The notes below the pieces were generated by a model that saw only the letters and a program-made list of their open reading frames with translations, was not told where the DNA came from and searched no databases. Of a stretch of 64,000 nt of DNA, positions 1 to 12,531 are shown one piece after another. The stretch's first letter is position 1. The number at the start of each line of letters is the position of its first letter. Source of the stretch: Actinostola sp. cb2023 (taxonomy: Eukaryota; Cnidaria; Anthozoa; Actiniaria; Actinostolidae); the NCBI GenBank assembly GCA_033675265.1, contig JAUJYZ010000760.1, positions 155,513 through 219,512 on the forward strand, written 5' to 3'. A program made the translations under genes and the position numbers.

Positions 1-1311
1 CTTCCTAAAACTAATATCTATAAAAGCTATACCTCGCTATAACTTACAAGATTATTCATTTAATATAAACACTAATAACAAATGGTTTACAGTATTCATT
101 CCCTTTTGATAAGGTCTAACATTACCGCTACTTAAATGAAGTTGATTATTCCTAAAAATGGTTAAACTATTGCAACATCCATAGTGACGTCACAAAACCA
201 TAATGACGTCACACAACATCAAAATTATTTACCATCATGAGACCTGTCCCCCTATTTACGAATATCATCGATTTTATTGATTAGTTATGCCTGATAAAGT
301 AAAAAATAGTTTCTACCTTATTGCCAGAATACCACGTCTCCTGAGTCTGGTCCACATCATTCTGTAGCCCAGCTGACTATGATTTGTAAAAAAAAGAAAA
401 GTGCATGTGTATGTGCCAAATAAAGACCCCTCCACACGATCCCTCCATACACAAAGAAAAAAAACTACCAAAATGGCAGACATACAATGTAACATCCTTT
501 GGAAGGAGACTTCGGTCATGACTGGGGATGCCATGCTTTCTTTGGAATCTATTCAATGCACTTTGCCTAAGACACACAAAATATAAGATAAATAATAGAT
601 AAAATCATAATCATAAATAAATATATGCAAACATCATATCAATAAAATTGTAATTCAGATTAATCTTACGACCAAACAAGGTTCATGTTTTTCTTCAGAT
701 ATTTTCTGGTTATGTGTACATATTTATTTTGACAAACGAGCTCCTCCACAAAGTTCTTTATTTCTGAAAGATGTCATGTCATACAAAAAAATCTTAGATT
801 CATTATTGGTACAAGATTCATTATCTTTAGAGGTGTCAGTGACGTCATCTACTCAACCCAAACATTCAGCTCCTTACATTTCTTTGTATTTTGTGAGTCA
901 AAATATCTCAATGTTTTGTTCACATATCAGCTCTGCATTGAGGAAAACTGGTCAGACAATCAATCCTAAGCACAAATAATGTAAGAAAACTTTTAGCTCC
1001 ATAGAAATAAATTAATTCAAGAAACAAAATACAAACTACTTTCGCAAACGTGTGTTTTCCTTCTGCACACCCGAAAAGGATGCTGGGAACATTCATGGTT
1101 TTTAGGCGGGGAAAAAATAGGATGTTAATGTGGGGCATTTTTGTAAAAAAAAACATTTTTTCTGTCATGTTGAAAACAAAAAGAAAGCAAAGATAAAACG
1201 ACCAAACTGGTTTAGAACTTAGAACAATGTGAGTTGATACAAGCAGTGAAGAGAAAAAAGCAATAGTCACTTTTCTCTTTCACAGATCCCATTGTAAAAC
1301 CACTGTACTTA
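1..1311. other. intergenic, no gene recognised
   Basis: AT-rich sequence with only short chance open frames. A stretch near 1041-1090 reappears inverted near 41064-41113 (shared 'GKH.F.KVV'-type translation), so part of it is repeat-derived. Two TGACGTCA-like motifs at about 185-215 are seen, without other promoter evidence. Confidence 0.5.
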
Positions 1312-1476
1312 TTGACAAACAGACGCATTTGTACAGGGTTAGCCTAGAGTCAGTGTAAATTATTCACAAAACAAGAACACGAAAAAATGTTGATATGAAA
1401 CAATAGAAACATTTTTGAATTGCACGGACTGGTTTCTGAATCGAGGCTAACCCTGTACAAATGCATCTTTTGTCAA
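1312..1476. repeat. short foldback element (MITE-like)
   Basis: Inverted arms of 33-34 bp at 1312-1345 and 1444-1476 share the core GCATTTGTACAGGGTTAGCC. The spacer is about 98 bp and non-coding. Size and architecture fit a miniature inverted-repeat element. I could not define a target duplication. Confidence 0.7.
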
Positions 1477-1596
1477 AGACAGCTGTCATCTCTAAACAAC
1501 GCGAAACTGGAGTATTACGTCAGTTGTGAGGTTTTTACACTGAGCCGAGGTAAACCCATTATTTACACGGTATTTGTATTTGTATAGATATATTTA

Positions 1597-1754
1597 TATG
1601 GTACCAAATAAACTATGTTATTGTCATTCATGATTCGCTGAGTTTGTGAAATCTCAGTAAATTGCAAGCCGGAAAGCATGTTCTACCGAGTCATGCAACA
1701 AGCAACCAAATGCTGTTTTAATCGCACTAAAATATCTATATTTATTTCAAATAG
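1597..1754 (+). repeat. dispersed repeat, copy 1
   Basis: This segment, beginning TATGGTACCAAATAAACTAT, recurs in the same orientation at 12379-12531 with scattered substitutions. Its element class is unknown. Confidence 0.7.
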
Positions 1755-2356
1755 GCTACATATCAGTTAGAAGCCCGACTTCATGCTTGTTGAGCATCCA
1801 GTTATTAAGGAGAATGAAGTGAACTACATGAAATGGGGGCAATTTTGAGGATTTTCCAGCAGTAAGAACCTTGGACTGTTGTTTGTTACCGTTTGTTTTG
1901 AGTCATGTTGTCGAATGCAAAACCATTCCCATGCATTTTCAATACGAGAAACAGGAAATTCCAAGTGGATGTTAAGGAGAGGGAGAGGGGGGTCTGACCT
2001 AAACGTCCAGTGGACGTTGAGCGGGAAAAGGTGAATATGTCGATGGCCCCTTAAAAGAAGATGTTAATATCGATATAAATATTACACTTATAGTATTACT
2101 AAAACTATAAGATTTTGTATGTAAAAAGATATTTATAAAATAACTATGATATAAGGCGCGCTCTGATTGGCTAAAAAGCTATGTGATATAAGAGCACAGA
2201 AACATGGTTTTGATGACGTTGAACAACCTTGGGAGCGATGCAGTGGATTTAATCGACCACAAATATATATTTTCTGTTGTCAAATATGTTTTATTTACTA
2301 AACAAAAGCCATAGAATTACAGTTTTTCTTGTTTAGTTAAGTTCAAGTTCTATCTA
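1755..2356. other. intergenic, no gene recognised
   Basis: No coding signal. A 'GGCGCGCTCTGATTGGCT' stretch near 2155 looks like part of a dispersed non-coding repeat, but I found no partner arm. Confidence 0.4.
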
Positions 2357-3884
2357 CAGTACCGCCTAAAATTATTGCAACAGCTAAGAACCGCAATTGC
2401 GCCACAAAAAGACTTCTTTAAGAGAACCGCAATTTGCGGACTTTTGCGGTTTTCTGTTGCGCCTCGGTCATTTTTCATAAAAACCGCAATTTGCGTTTCA
2501 CGGCAAAAGACAATAGAACGCAATAATACGCAAAATTAATTGATTCACCCGCAAAGATAATATATTCGTTCGAGTTGAAGCTCAAATGTGCAAGGATCCC
2601 ACAACAAATCAGTCGATTATTCGATAAGATGAAAGCACTTTATGATGTTTTATCTGCTTTGACGAAAAATTACGATCAGTATGTCGTTCACTGAAACGTG
2701 AAGTGATGACAAGTTTATGAAAATTATTCACTGACAGCCGCTCTGATCGGTCTTTAGAGTTGGAATTCATGTCTTAAGACATCTTAAAATTATACCTTGT
2801 GAGGAACTAAAGTTAGGAGTATGAAGATATCGCACTTGACTTTCTCAACTTCGTGACTGGTTTGATCCGGTTCACGCTGCACACGTGGCTGGTGTCACAC
2901 AACACCAAAACAAACTAACAAGTAAACTCCGAAAAAAGTGTTTGAGAAATGTTCAGATTCATCCAGATTCCAAATAAATGTTTTTCATTTGGTAATAAAG
3001 GCTTTTGAGCAAAAGATTTAGGATCAAACAAGTCGTTTATGTGAATAATAATCTTCTCAAGAACTCACTTCGTATCGTAAACAAACATTTCACACCTTCA
3101 GCTTGATTATGTTTGATGAGTCGTTCTCTGGTCGTTTTGATTTACCAAATGAGCAAAAGTAACCATATCTAATGTAAAGTTATTTTTGAAATACATTTTG
3201 TCACATTTCAGACTTTATCTGACTAGTTTTTATAAAGTTCCCAAGCTTTCCGTACATTCTCACGGGTTCAACACACCATGTGTCAATCAAACTGTCTACA
3301 ATTCACCAACATCGTAAATCACGGCATTTGTGTTTTCGTAATCACAGCGTTGTGTTTTAGAGATGAAAAGTTTGAGGTTTCTAGATTTAGTAATCGTTGA
3401 CCGATCTACTAGTAACAGTTTGTTACTTTGGGCGAGTAAATGGACGGACTCGAATCCTGAATAAAACCTGCACGGTCACGGCAAGTCATGCGTATGTTTT
3501 TCACAGTCATTACAAAATCTATTTTAGAAGTTGCGATATTTTATCCTCAGCCTACGACTATACCGGCAATTGCATGAGTTTCCGAGCATTATTACGAGGA
3601 GTTGTTTGGTTGTTATTGTTGAAATGATTGAAAGTCTACATGTAGTAGATCGACTAAAAACGCAAAGATAATTTATTTGCAATTCACCCAACTCGCACAC
3701 AAACAATGAAAGCGCAAAAAGACTTCTAAAAAGAAAGCGCACTTTGCGGTGTTCAGTTTTTAATGAGTTTGGACGCCATTTTCTTTTGCGGTTTATTTTT
3801 GCGCTTTTTACGGCCGCAAAGCGCAAAGCGCAAATAAAACGCAATTGCGGTTCTTGGCTGTTGCAATATTTTTAGGCGGTACTG
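2357..3884. mobile_element. non-autonomous TA-flanked DNA transposon (Tc1/mariner-like)
   Basis: Seen: terminal inverted repeats starting CAGTACCGCCTAAAA on the left, with the matching complement ending GGCGGTACTG at 3884, extending about 45 bp into the CGCAATTGCG subterminal motif. A TA dinucleotide sits outside each end (2355-2356 and 3885-3886), as expected for Tc1/mariner target duplication. The 1,528-bp interior has no transposase, so the copy is non-autonomous. Both ends are rich in GCAATTGC-type palindromes, a theme shared with 25545-25828. Superfamily assignment rests only on the TA and CAGT ends. Confidence 0.75.
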
Positions 3885-3886
3885 TA

Positions 3887-4799
3887 GATGTGATTTTGCT
3901 GATTTTAAACCGAAAATTTGCAAGAATTGAGCTTCAATTTCAAACACTCCAAGAAACTCGACGAATCGTCCAATTATTTTTGTCCACATAACTGAAGAAA
4001 ACTAAATGTAACTGCTCAGTTATCTGAATAACATACTAACCGTTCTGTGAATTATGTAGCTACAAATATTTTTTCTAGTGTACGACTGAAAATATCAAGA
4101 AAAGATAGCCGTATTTAACTTATACTCACAAAACAGTGAAAATAGAGAGATTCTTGTAGCTGCACGGGCGGGTTCGCCAGAACATTCATATCTCTAGTAA
4201 AATATGTCAAAGAGAAAAAATATCTTCAAATGTCTCAGAAACGTCCATCGCTTACACATTCTTGGTTGAGAAAAGTGATCAAAAGATTCAAAAATACAAC
4301 AAAAACTGTGAATATTTGGCTACCTGACTTCGTGCTCCATTCATCAAGTTGTCAAATATTTCAGAAAGTTTGACGACTCTTCGTCATTGACTGAATTGGC
4401 TCAGCTTTTCTCACTTCTTCGTGTTTCGTTTTCACAGGATACAAAACGAAGTGTAACCAGCATTCTTCTGTAATTTTCTGACAGAAAATAGCATTCTTCA
4501 AAACGTTTTTCCTGTCAAAACACTAAACGGCACTGATAAAAGTTGTTGAGTCACTTTGCCATTTTGATTTCTTTCGTGAGATTTGATTGGATGATGGGCG
4601 ATTTCTGACGTTTTTCAGGAGGCTCGTGATTCTAAAGCTTTTCACATGTTCTCCCAACATCTTGCATGTTTCTATCAGAGCACAGAACATGGAAAAGCGT
4701 TTTCTAATGCTTAAATAGTATATGAATATGAAACATTAAATAATAAGCTCTGTCTGGAAACTTGCAGCATGAATCATATGATTCAAGAGCAACGTTATC
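3887..4799. other. intergenic, no gene recognised
   Basis: AT-rich sequence without domains, long frames or clear repeat structure. Confidence 0.4.
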
Positions 4800-5060
4800 T
4801 TCAGTGTTATTCCACTGGGACGATGGTGAACAGGAGGGCACGAAATAGTTCAAGGGCAATACTGTTTCTTGTAATATAGATTGCTCTCATTTTGTTTAAA
4901 CCGGTGAAATTTACCGTATTTTCTGGTGTGCCATTCCACTGAGACCATGGTGAACAGGAGTGCACCATGTGATTCAAGGGGAACACTTTCTCGTAGATGT
5001 TCTCATTTTGTTTTAAACCTGCGAAATTTATCATATTTTGTGGTGCACCAAGAACAATAC
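4800..5060. repeat. diverged ~115-bp repeat, cluster 1
   Basis: Two diverged units with the signature 'ATTCCACTGRGACCATGG' followed by 'GAACAGGAG.GCACCA', then 'TTCAAGGG'. The same unit recurs in the clusters at 6720-7225 and 8390-8905. Confidence 0.65.
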
Positions 5061-5393
5061 TATTTCCTGTAATGAACATTGCTCTCATTAGTCACATGAG
5101 TTTAAAAACTCAGGCCATATTGTTGTTGTTTCTTTTTTTCAATGTCAGAAATCTGCAAAGTTGCTCAATACTTCCGATACCCAGATGGGAAGGCACTTGA
5201 TATGGATTTTTTCAAGGGAAATCTTGCACTCTTTACTTGTCAGAGTGTTCGGTGTGTAGTCAAAGACTAGAAGATCTCCCAGCAGCGAAAAATGAAGAGC
5301 CATCAATGCCAAGAGGTCTATGTAGCAACTCTTCGCTGGATGTCAACATGCTGATATTCGCAAACTGAAACAGAGGCACATAACATAGATAGA

Positions 5394-5534
5394 GGATATT
5401 ACATGGGCGCGCGGAGATACGAATTTTATCTTCGAGTGTTGATGATATCTCTCACGAGTGAGCGCAGCGAACGAGTGAGAGATATTCAACACGAGAAGAT
5501 AAAATTTGTATCTCCAAGCGACCATGTAATATTC
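5394..5534. repeat. near-perfect palindromic foldback
   Basis: Arms read from 5395 (GATATTACATGG) inward and from 5534 (complement of GAATATTACATGG). They share GGAGATAC, AATTTTATCTTC and ATATCTCTCAC blocks around a short GAGTGAGCGCAGCGAACGAG loop. Transcribed, this would form a long hairpin. No coding content. Confidence 0.8.
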
Positions 5535-5537
5535 TGT

Positions 5538-5701
5538 TTATTATATAATTATCGATGAAACATTTTTATTATTTTTTAAATAATTTTTACTTTACGATAT
5601 GAGATCTTCACATGTGAAGATAACATGTTATCTTCACGTGTGAAGATATCAATTTTTCGAAGGAGAGAAATATAGATATTTCATCGATAATTATATAATA
5701 A
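5538..5701. repeat. second, abutting foldback with inner palindromes
   Basis: 23-bp perfect arms lie at 5538-5560 and 5679-5701 (TTATTATATAATTATCGATG...). Inside are two palindromes, ATCTTCACATGTGAAGAT and ATCTTCACGTGTGAAGAT. It lies directly beside the foldback at 5394-5534, so the two may be one nested element. Confidence 0.75.
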
Positions 5702-6015
5702 AAGCATTTATCAATTATACAAACTTGAAGTTAAGCTGATGCATTACAAACCTGGATAACTGAAGTCAGTTGAAAGAAACAAACCGTTACCCAGCTTAGA
5801 GACTGACGAGCACAGTATGCTATTTATATCTAACTTGAAGATGAATTGGACTTGAAATTGTTGCTGTGGTGCGGTGCGTCTTTGAGTTCAGGCGAAAACA
5901 ACTTGAAATTCAATCTAACCGGAACCCACTAAATACGCCTCAAACCCTCAAATAACTATTAATCTTTGTTTGTAGCAAGTATTTGAAGAACAAGGTAGAA
6001 AAGGGAGGCTTTCTA
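5702..6015 (+). repeat. dispersed repeat family, copy 1
   Basis: Shares ordered blocks with 6150-6575 (direct) and 12910-13355 (inverted): 'ACAAACTTGAAGTTAA', 'GAGTTCAGGCGAAAACAACT', and a terminal block 'GAAGAACAAGGTAGAAAAGG'. Non-coding here. Confidence 0.7.
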
Positions 6016-6149
6016 GAAAATCAAAATAGCTCCTCAAGACATGATGGAAGCCCAAAGGCACTTGATGTGGAATTTCTGGAGGGAAATCTTGCACTCTTTG
6101 CTTGTCAGAGTGTTCAGTGTGTAGTCAAAGACACATGGAAGCCTTGGAA

Positions 6150-6575
6150 GCTTTTATCAGATACATGTATACAAACTTGAAGTTAAACTTACATTGTAAA
6201 ATTAAATCATTACTAAATTAACCTGGATATTTAGTTGAAAGCAAGAACTATGAAGCTTACCCAAAAACTTACAGACTCGAGCACAAGCAATACGGCATTA
6301 CATACATGCTAACTTGAAGATGAATTTGACTTGCATTTGCGTTATTGCATTTGTGTATTGATTGTCATTTTCATTATTTATTTATTATTTTCAAACAAGT
6401 TTGCCGTTGTGTGTTGTTGCTGTGCTACGACCGTCTTTGAGTTCAGGCGAAAACAACTTGAAATTCAACTGACCCGAAACCCACTATATACACCTCGAAC
6501 CCATGCATCAAGCTTTATTTGTAGCAAGTATTTGAAGAACAAGGTAGAAAAGGGAGGCTTTCTAGAAACGAAAAT
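6150..6575 (+). repeat. dispersed repeat family, copy 2
   Basis: Same block order as 5702-6015, with an additional T-rich middle (near 6350-6400) that is also present in the inverted copy at 12910-13355. Confidence 0.7.
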
Positions 6576-6719
6576 CAAAATCATATACAAACTTCGAAAT
6601 CCACACTTATACAGTGATCCCAATTCTTGAAGCATATTGTGTATCCAAAGTTTCGAGATTTCGTGTCAGTAGCTCATTCCCAACAGGGCAGGAGTGTACA
6701 TTGCCAATAGCAATGTCTA

Positions 6720-7225
6720 GTTTTGTTATAAAATTTACTGTATTTTCTGGTGTTTTATTCCACTGAGACAATAACAGGATTCACCATATGATTCAAAGGC
6801 AACACTTTCTCATAATGTAGATTGTTCATCAAAGTTACCGTGTTTTCTGGTGTGCTACTCCACTGAAATCATGGTGAACAGGAGTGCACCATATAATTCA
6901 AGGACTGATTGTTCTCATTTTGTTATAAACCTGTGAAATTTACCATATTTTCTGGTGTGCTATTCCACTAAGATCATGTTGAACAGGAGTGCACCAAATG
7001 ATTGAAGGGCATTACTATTTATTGCAATGCACATTGCTCTCATATTGTTATATACCTGTGGAATTTACTGGCATGTTATTCCCCTGAGACCATGGTGAAC
7101 AGAGGAGTGCGCCAAATGATTCAAAGCCAATGCAGATTGCTGTCATTTTCGTATAAAACTTGGATATTTACATTATTTCTGACCTGCTATTTTACTGATG
7201 GTGAACAGGAGTACAGCATATGATT
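6720..7225. repeat. diverged ~115-bp repeat, cluster 2
   Basis: Five diverged units, near 6754, 6868, 6961, 7077 and 7190, each with the 'CCACTGAGACCATGGTGAAC' type signature followed by 'TTTACCGTATTTTCTGGTG'-like sequence. Spacing is about 95-115 bp. It looks like an old tandem array broken by other repeats. Confidence 0.7.
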
Positions 7226-7240
7226 AAGTAATGATCCGTG

Positions 7241-7397
7241 GTTGGCATATATCAGGGGTCAAATCCAGAAGAGCAGTTGTTTTATAATGCATGAAAGTGA
7301 TTGGTGCAATACCTTGGTTGGTTGGCATATATCAGGGGTCAAATCCAGAAGAGCAGTTGTTTTTATAATGCATGAAAGTGATTGGTACAATACCTTA
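7241..7397 (+). repeat. 80-bp direct duplication
   Basis: The unit beginning GTTGGCATATATCAGGGGTC occurs at 7241 and again at 7321, nearly identical over its whole length. It is a simple tandem duplication. Confidence 0.85.
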
Positions 7398-8389
7398 AAA
7401 GTTTGAAATTTGAATTCAAAACTAAATAAAATCGACCATAAAAGGACTTTTTGGAAGATATTTATTCCCCAATGTAGAATGGCCTGGATTGAAAAGTTTA
7501 AACTAGTATAATGTTCTTTTAAAAATATATTAATATGTTCGAAATCATCTAAACAATTTGTTGCCTTGAAATAACACTTTGCTCCTTGTGATATCCTGAG
7601 TGAGATGTCTAGTTGTTCAAGAAACACTGTTCATTTCACTATCTGCAGAATATGTGAATTGCTGATGTCCGTCCTAGCAACCGACAACGTGGTTATATTT
7701 CTGAAGATTTCCAATTGAATGAAAACATAAAGTTTTCCAGTGTCAAACGGTCTTCACCGGCTGATTTGCAAACTCCACAGCTTGTAGAATTATATCCTTT
7801 TGATATTTTGAAGTTCTGAAATTGCTCTCTAAATTACCTACTTGAGTGCTGTATATCATATATTGCTTTTAGCGAGTTTTTGGGTCAAAGTGTGTAACTC
7901 ACTCTCAAGTTTACACAAGGTTGTCAACTTAGTACCTCAAAATCGCCAATCTTGCGTGGTTTTCGCTCGAATATCACCGCTAAGTTTAAAGTCAATCACA
8001 TTGAGAGAAGTTCTTTCAAATCTGGGAAGATCAGCCACTTTTTGGCACTCGCACCACAGGGTGAAGTACGCAGACTAGCTTTCTGCTGGGGATATGTCAT
8101 AAGATGTTTGTTGAACCAGTTCCCCGTTTCAGTTCAAATTACCCATACCCAATGGACAAAAGACTAGAATCGAGCTGAGCTATAAATATACAAAGGGAAC
8201 TCATTACACCATAATTTTTTTGTGCGATTTTCTGTCTCCATTTTATTTACTTATCCAATTAGGTGTTGACAATTTCAAACCTTTCCTGAATTTGAATTGT
8301 CTACTTACTCTCTTTCTTGCAAGTTAGATTGCTCTCATTCTCCAAAACCAATCTAGCTTGCTCTCCTTCTGTAACTTTGAAGTTTTTCT
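7398..8389. other. intergenic, no gene recognised
   Basis: AT-rich; open frames here show no recognisable domain and overlap on opposite strands. Confidence 0.4.
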
Positions 8390-8905
8390 TTTCATGTTCT
8401 GCTATTAGACTGGTACCATAGTACATTTTGGACATTTAAGGGCGGCAATACAATAGTTTTTATCCTAGTGTAGATTGCTCTCATGGACTTATTACACTGG
8501 GACCATAGCAGTTCACATGCACAAGATAAGGGCAACTCTTTCTCCAATTTAGATAGCTGCCATTCTGTAACTTTGAAGTTTTTCATTTTCTGGTCTGCTA
8601 TTACACTGGAACCACAGTACATGTTGGTCTAAAACAGTGATGTTTACAGAATGTTATCATCTGCTATTACACTAAGACCATACTAGCTCGCATGATCAGA
8701 AGTGTAAAATATGATTCAAGGGCAATACGTTTTCTTGTAGGTTACTCTCTTTTTGTTATAAAACTGTGAAATTTACAGTATTTTCTGGTCTGCTATTACA
8801 TTGTGGGGCACTATTTTTAATGCAATGTAACTTATACTGTGCTGTTACACTGGGACCATTGCAGGTGACTTGAACAGGATGGCACCACATGATTTTAGGG
8901 CAATA
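8390..8905. repeat. diverged ~115-bp repeat, cluster 3
   Basis: Units with 'TATTACACTGGGACCAT' signatures near 8400, 8490, 8595, 8660 and 8830, related to the clusters at 4800 and 6720 but further diverged. Confidence 0.6.
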
Positions 8906-10011
8906 GGTTTTGTCAAGTCAAGATATACAACCTTGTTTTTACGGAAATGTTGTCTCTTTTTATCCAGTATTATGAACAGTATCAACATTTTGAACTTAAT
9001 TTTTAAAATTATAAACTCCTTTGGACTTCTACTACTGCTACTATGTTGGTATTCATCATATGTATGCTGTTCTTGAACTGTACCTAATTATAACTTTATT
9101 TAAACACGGTAATCCCATCATTTTTACAATGAAGATAATAAGATCTAAATATCTATATACATATAATACAATATCTATCTAATGATTACATAATAGCTAA
9201 TACTAAAAACAAGATATTAAACAAAAGAACCTGCATTCCAAGAATGTTGTGTATTTTAAGTTAAAAAAATCGTTTACAACCAGCATGAACACTTAGCACA
9301 TATATGGAATTGGTTGTACTGCAATGAAGTGGAATGCTTTAAAACGTACCCAGATCTGTTCAGACATGTATGGTGTTTCATTGGCCATCATCAGAATATC
9401 ATACTTGATTAAAAAGATAGTAATTAAGATTTTATTAATAGCAAATGATGCCTGCTAATGCCATCTACAAGAAATAAACTGTAAACCAATAAGAATTCAA
9501 TAAGATATATTTACCAAGATAACACACAAGATAGCATCTAACATTTGTAGTACAAACCCGCTGTGCAGTTAATATTCACCCTCTTTACACCTGCTTTATG
9601 GTATTTCACAATGAAAAACTCAATCTCAAAAAGGTATCTCAACAAATTAAAGAAGAGGTTATTGTTGTGTACAATATGGTAAAATCCTTTCAGGCCATTG
9701 CTGCATGATACTTTAAAGCCCAACTCCAGTCACTAAAACAGATTGAAGGACATAGAAAATATGGGAAATAAACAACTTCATTGATCACAAAGCTGAATTC
9801 CTCTTCTTTCATTGGCAACACTCCTTTTTTCTGTATACAGCCCTGTAGGTTGTGATGATTCTGTTGTTTTTATTTGGCATATTGTGGATGGGAAACGCAC
9901 AATTTGGAGTTTTCAAAAAAGGCGACTTACAAGAGATTGATATTCAAATCACACTGAAAATTGAAGAATATGAAACTGGGGGTGGTTTATGTACTGAAGT
10001 TAGATTGAAAT
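8906..10011. other. intergenic, no gene recognised
   Basis: AT-rich sequence with no domain, splice pattern or clear repeat arms. Confidence 0.4.
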
Positions 10012-10036
10012 AATAAATAAATAAATAAATAAATAG
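10012..10036 (+). repeat. (AAAT)n microsatellite
   Basis: About six perfect AAAT units. Confidence 0.9.
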
Positions 10037-10126
10037 AAAATAAAAGAAGAAAGTTTGTGGTATTGATGTCATTCATCCATATCGGATGGAGGTCATTATT
10101 ATATGGAAAAGGAAAAGAAATAGATT

Positions 10127-10245
10127 TTGAATAAAGCAAAAGGACATTGAATAAAGAAAAAGGGCATTGAAAAAAGGAAAATAACACGGAGTAAAGGAAA
10201 AGAACATTGAATAAGGGAATATAACATTGAATAAAGGAAAACGTG
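10127..10245 (+). repeat. ~20-bp A-rich minisatellite
   Basis: Imperfect tandem units of the type GAATAAAGGAAAAGAACATT, about six copies. Confidence 0.75.
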
Positions 10246-10411
10246 TTATTTTGAGGAAAGGGTTTGTTTCCATTTCCGAAAAAAAGCCTGTATGGTGTAT
10301 CTTACCCTGAAAATGTTACAACAAATACTTCCAAACCATTTACAGTATTTCCAAATAAAATAGCCTGGCCAAACATATTGATGAACTCTGGGTTGATATT
10401 TTAGCTATATT

Positions 10412-10669
10412 GAAACAAGGCTTACTGATATAGTCAGTGAGAATGAAGTCAGCATTAAGGATTATAATATTAATTGAAATGGAGGTGGAGTTTGTTTTTA
10501 TAGCCGAACAACTATAAATTATGTCCTTAGAAGTGATTTAAAATTAAAAAAGCTTGAAACCCTATCTATTGAAATAAAGAAAGAGCCTTTCATTATTACT
10601 ACATGGTACAGACCTCCCAATTCACCCCCTGAACTTTTTCAACACTTTGAAACGCAAATTTGGAAATGA
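10412..10669 (+). pseudogene. LINE endonuclease fragment (L2/CR1-like)
   Basis: The frame reads ETRLTD near its start, then NGGGVCFYSR, and ends with ITTWYRPPNSPPELF. These are hallmarks of the endonuclease/exonuclease/phosphatase-fold domain of L2/CR1-type non-LTR retrotransposons; the E of ETRL corresponds to the metal-binding glutamate region. One in-frame stop lies just before NGGGV, and a stop ends the fragment at 10669. No reverse transcriptase follows; the sequence runs directly into an oppositely oriented hAT remnant. It is therefore a truncated dead LINE copy. Confidence 0.8.
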
Positions 10670-11459
10670 GACACAGGACAGGACACTCGCCATAATGTAG
10701 ATTGTGTGCTATGATCTCCACGCTGATTACAATGTAGTTGAAAGCTTCATTGAAGTGATCGTATGATTCAGCTTGTTCTGCCCATCTTGTTGTACACAAT
10801 GTAAGTAGAGCTTTCTTTCTGCTGTTTTCTGGATGCTGATCGATCTTCATTGATGGCAGCCAATAGTTCATTACGCTTTGGAGTTTAGGTAAAATATTTG
10901 TAAACTTGTTCCTCACTGCTGTCAGGGCACATGCATGAACAAAGACAACGGATGTAGATTGTGTTGGGAGTGCCATGATTATAGATTTCTGCCTGGACTC
11001 CATACTCATGGAAGCTGCACCATCATATATATCCCTGTCCACGATGGTCCTGAATTGGGATGTTCAGGTCTCTTGGGGTATCCAGCAGTGCAGTAGATAT
11101 AGCTTTTCCCCTCCAATTCCTTATTATAATTTACAAACCTCATCACAATTGTGGCTTGTTGCTTCATCTGCCAGGATAGAGTAATACTTTGCATCTTTGG
11201 TTTCTTGAACAATCCTCCTTTGTATAAATTGCTTGCCAATAACTTGAATCATTTCGTTAACTCTTCTGTTTGGATTCAAGTAGTAGGTGATCATGAGCTT
11301 CAGCAGTGCAAGAAAATTATCTGGATTTCATGGCTGATCCAACTTCCCCTTATCTCCTTTTAAGGCAATACTCTGGGGCCCAAAGTAAAGTACTTTTGCT
11401 ATGGCTTTCAAGATCTATCGGTTTTCACGGATGTGTTTGTCTCTTTCTTTGTCAAACAG
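10670..11459 (-). pseudogene. hAT-family transposase remnant (DUF4371/ZMYM1-like)
   Basis: Minus-strand frames contain, in order, LFDKERDKHIRENR, ILKAIAKVLYFGPQSIALKG, NPDNFLALLKL, YYSILADEATS and YDGAASMS, then a block with CTTRWAEQAESYDHF. This order matches the DUF4371-type transposase family, including the SILADEAT and GYDGAASMSG catalytic-core neighbourhoods of hAT elements. Several stops and frame changes interrupt it, and the HC..H..NL motif normally following GAASM has decayed. No terminal inverted repeats were found. Its truncated end abuts the LINE fragment at 10669. Confident at family level; certainly non-functional. Confidence 0.8.
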
Positions 11460-12378
11460 ACAACTTACAGTTGATGTAGGGCTTTTGATGGATACTCTGA
11501 ATGCTTGTGCAGCTAACATGCCATCTCTGGTATGACTTCTCTGCATGCTCGACTATCACCATTGTATATCTAGCCCATTTCTTGGATTGACAAACAAGGC
11601 AGAGATAATACAAAGGCATCAGCTAGATGTTTACTATACTTTAGCAAGGGCGATTATTAAAGTACTGGCATTGAAAGGAACACTAACAAACATTATCGAA
11701 TAAAAATGATTTCATGACATTGTCGATCTCTTGCTTTGTCATTCTGCCATTAATGTATTCCAATAACTAGCAGCTATGATTACCAGTATTAACATCAGCA
11801 TTGACTGGAAGGGTTTCAGCACAGGTTTCAGGTCAGGTTTCAAGCAGAACTAATGTTAACAGCCGATAACAAGATGCCATCGCCGGGGATGGTACTCTCA
11901 ACTACAGAGCAAGAGGCTGTTGCTTCAGGTTATTTGTCTTCAAGTTTTGGAATTCTGGTGTAAAAGCTTAAAATATAATTGCTGTGTTCGCTTTTACGCT
12001 TTTTAGGAGGCGTATCTGAACTGTAGTGAAGTAGCAAATTAATTATGCCGTTGTTGCCCAACGTACGCATGTCGGTGTTAATTTCAACGTAATACCACAG
12101 TTTACAAGGAAGACCATCGCGAAGTCAATGTCTATACTTTGTGCTGCTGTTATTTTGTGTTGTGGTAAGCTAATAACACCAATAGATATTTATGTTTACG
12201 CCATTCACGTATTTTTATGAGTTTTTGAAATCGTTCAGTTGCAAGGAAATAATTTGAATGCCCAGAAATGCAGGAAATATTCTTCTTGATTGTCCGTAGC
12301 CTGATTTGCAGATGGTCCGTGGTCCTCCGCTCACATTGTTTAGTCACACTGCAGTTATTTATCTTTTAATAGATATAC
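11460..12378. other. intergenic, no gene recognised
   Basis: No supportable gene. May include further eroded flanks of the hAT remnant. Confidence 0.35.
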
Positions 12379-12531
12379 TTATGGTACCAAATAAACTATT
12401 GTCATTGTCATTTATGATTCGTTGAGTTTGTGAAATCGTTTTTACAAGGAAAGCGTGTTCTACTGAGTCATGCAACGAGCGACTAAACACTGTTTTAATT
12501 GCACTGCGATATCTATATTTAGTTCAAATAG
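12379..12531 (+). repeat. dispersed repeat, copy 2
   Basis: Direct-orientation partner of 1597-1754, starting TATGGTACCAAATAAACTAT and ending near 'TTCAAATAG'. Confidence 0.7.

Noticed and set aside
10073..10273. Membrane-protein-like minus-strand ORF (phenylalanine-rich)
   Set aside because: It is the complement of the A-rich minisatellite; the hydrophobicity is a composition artefact.
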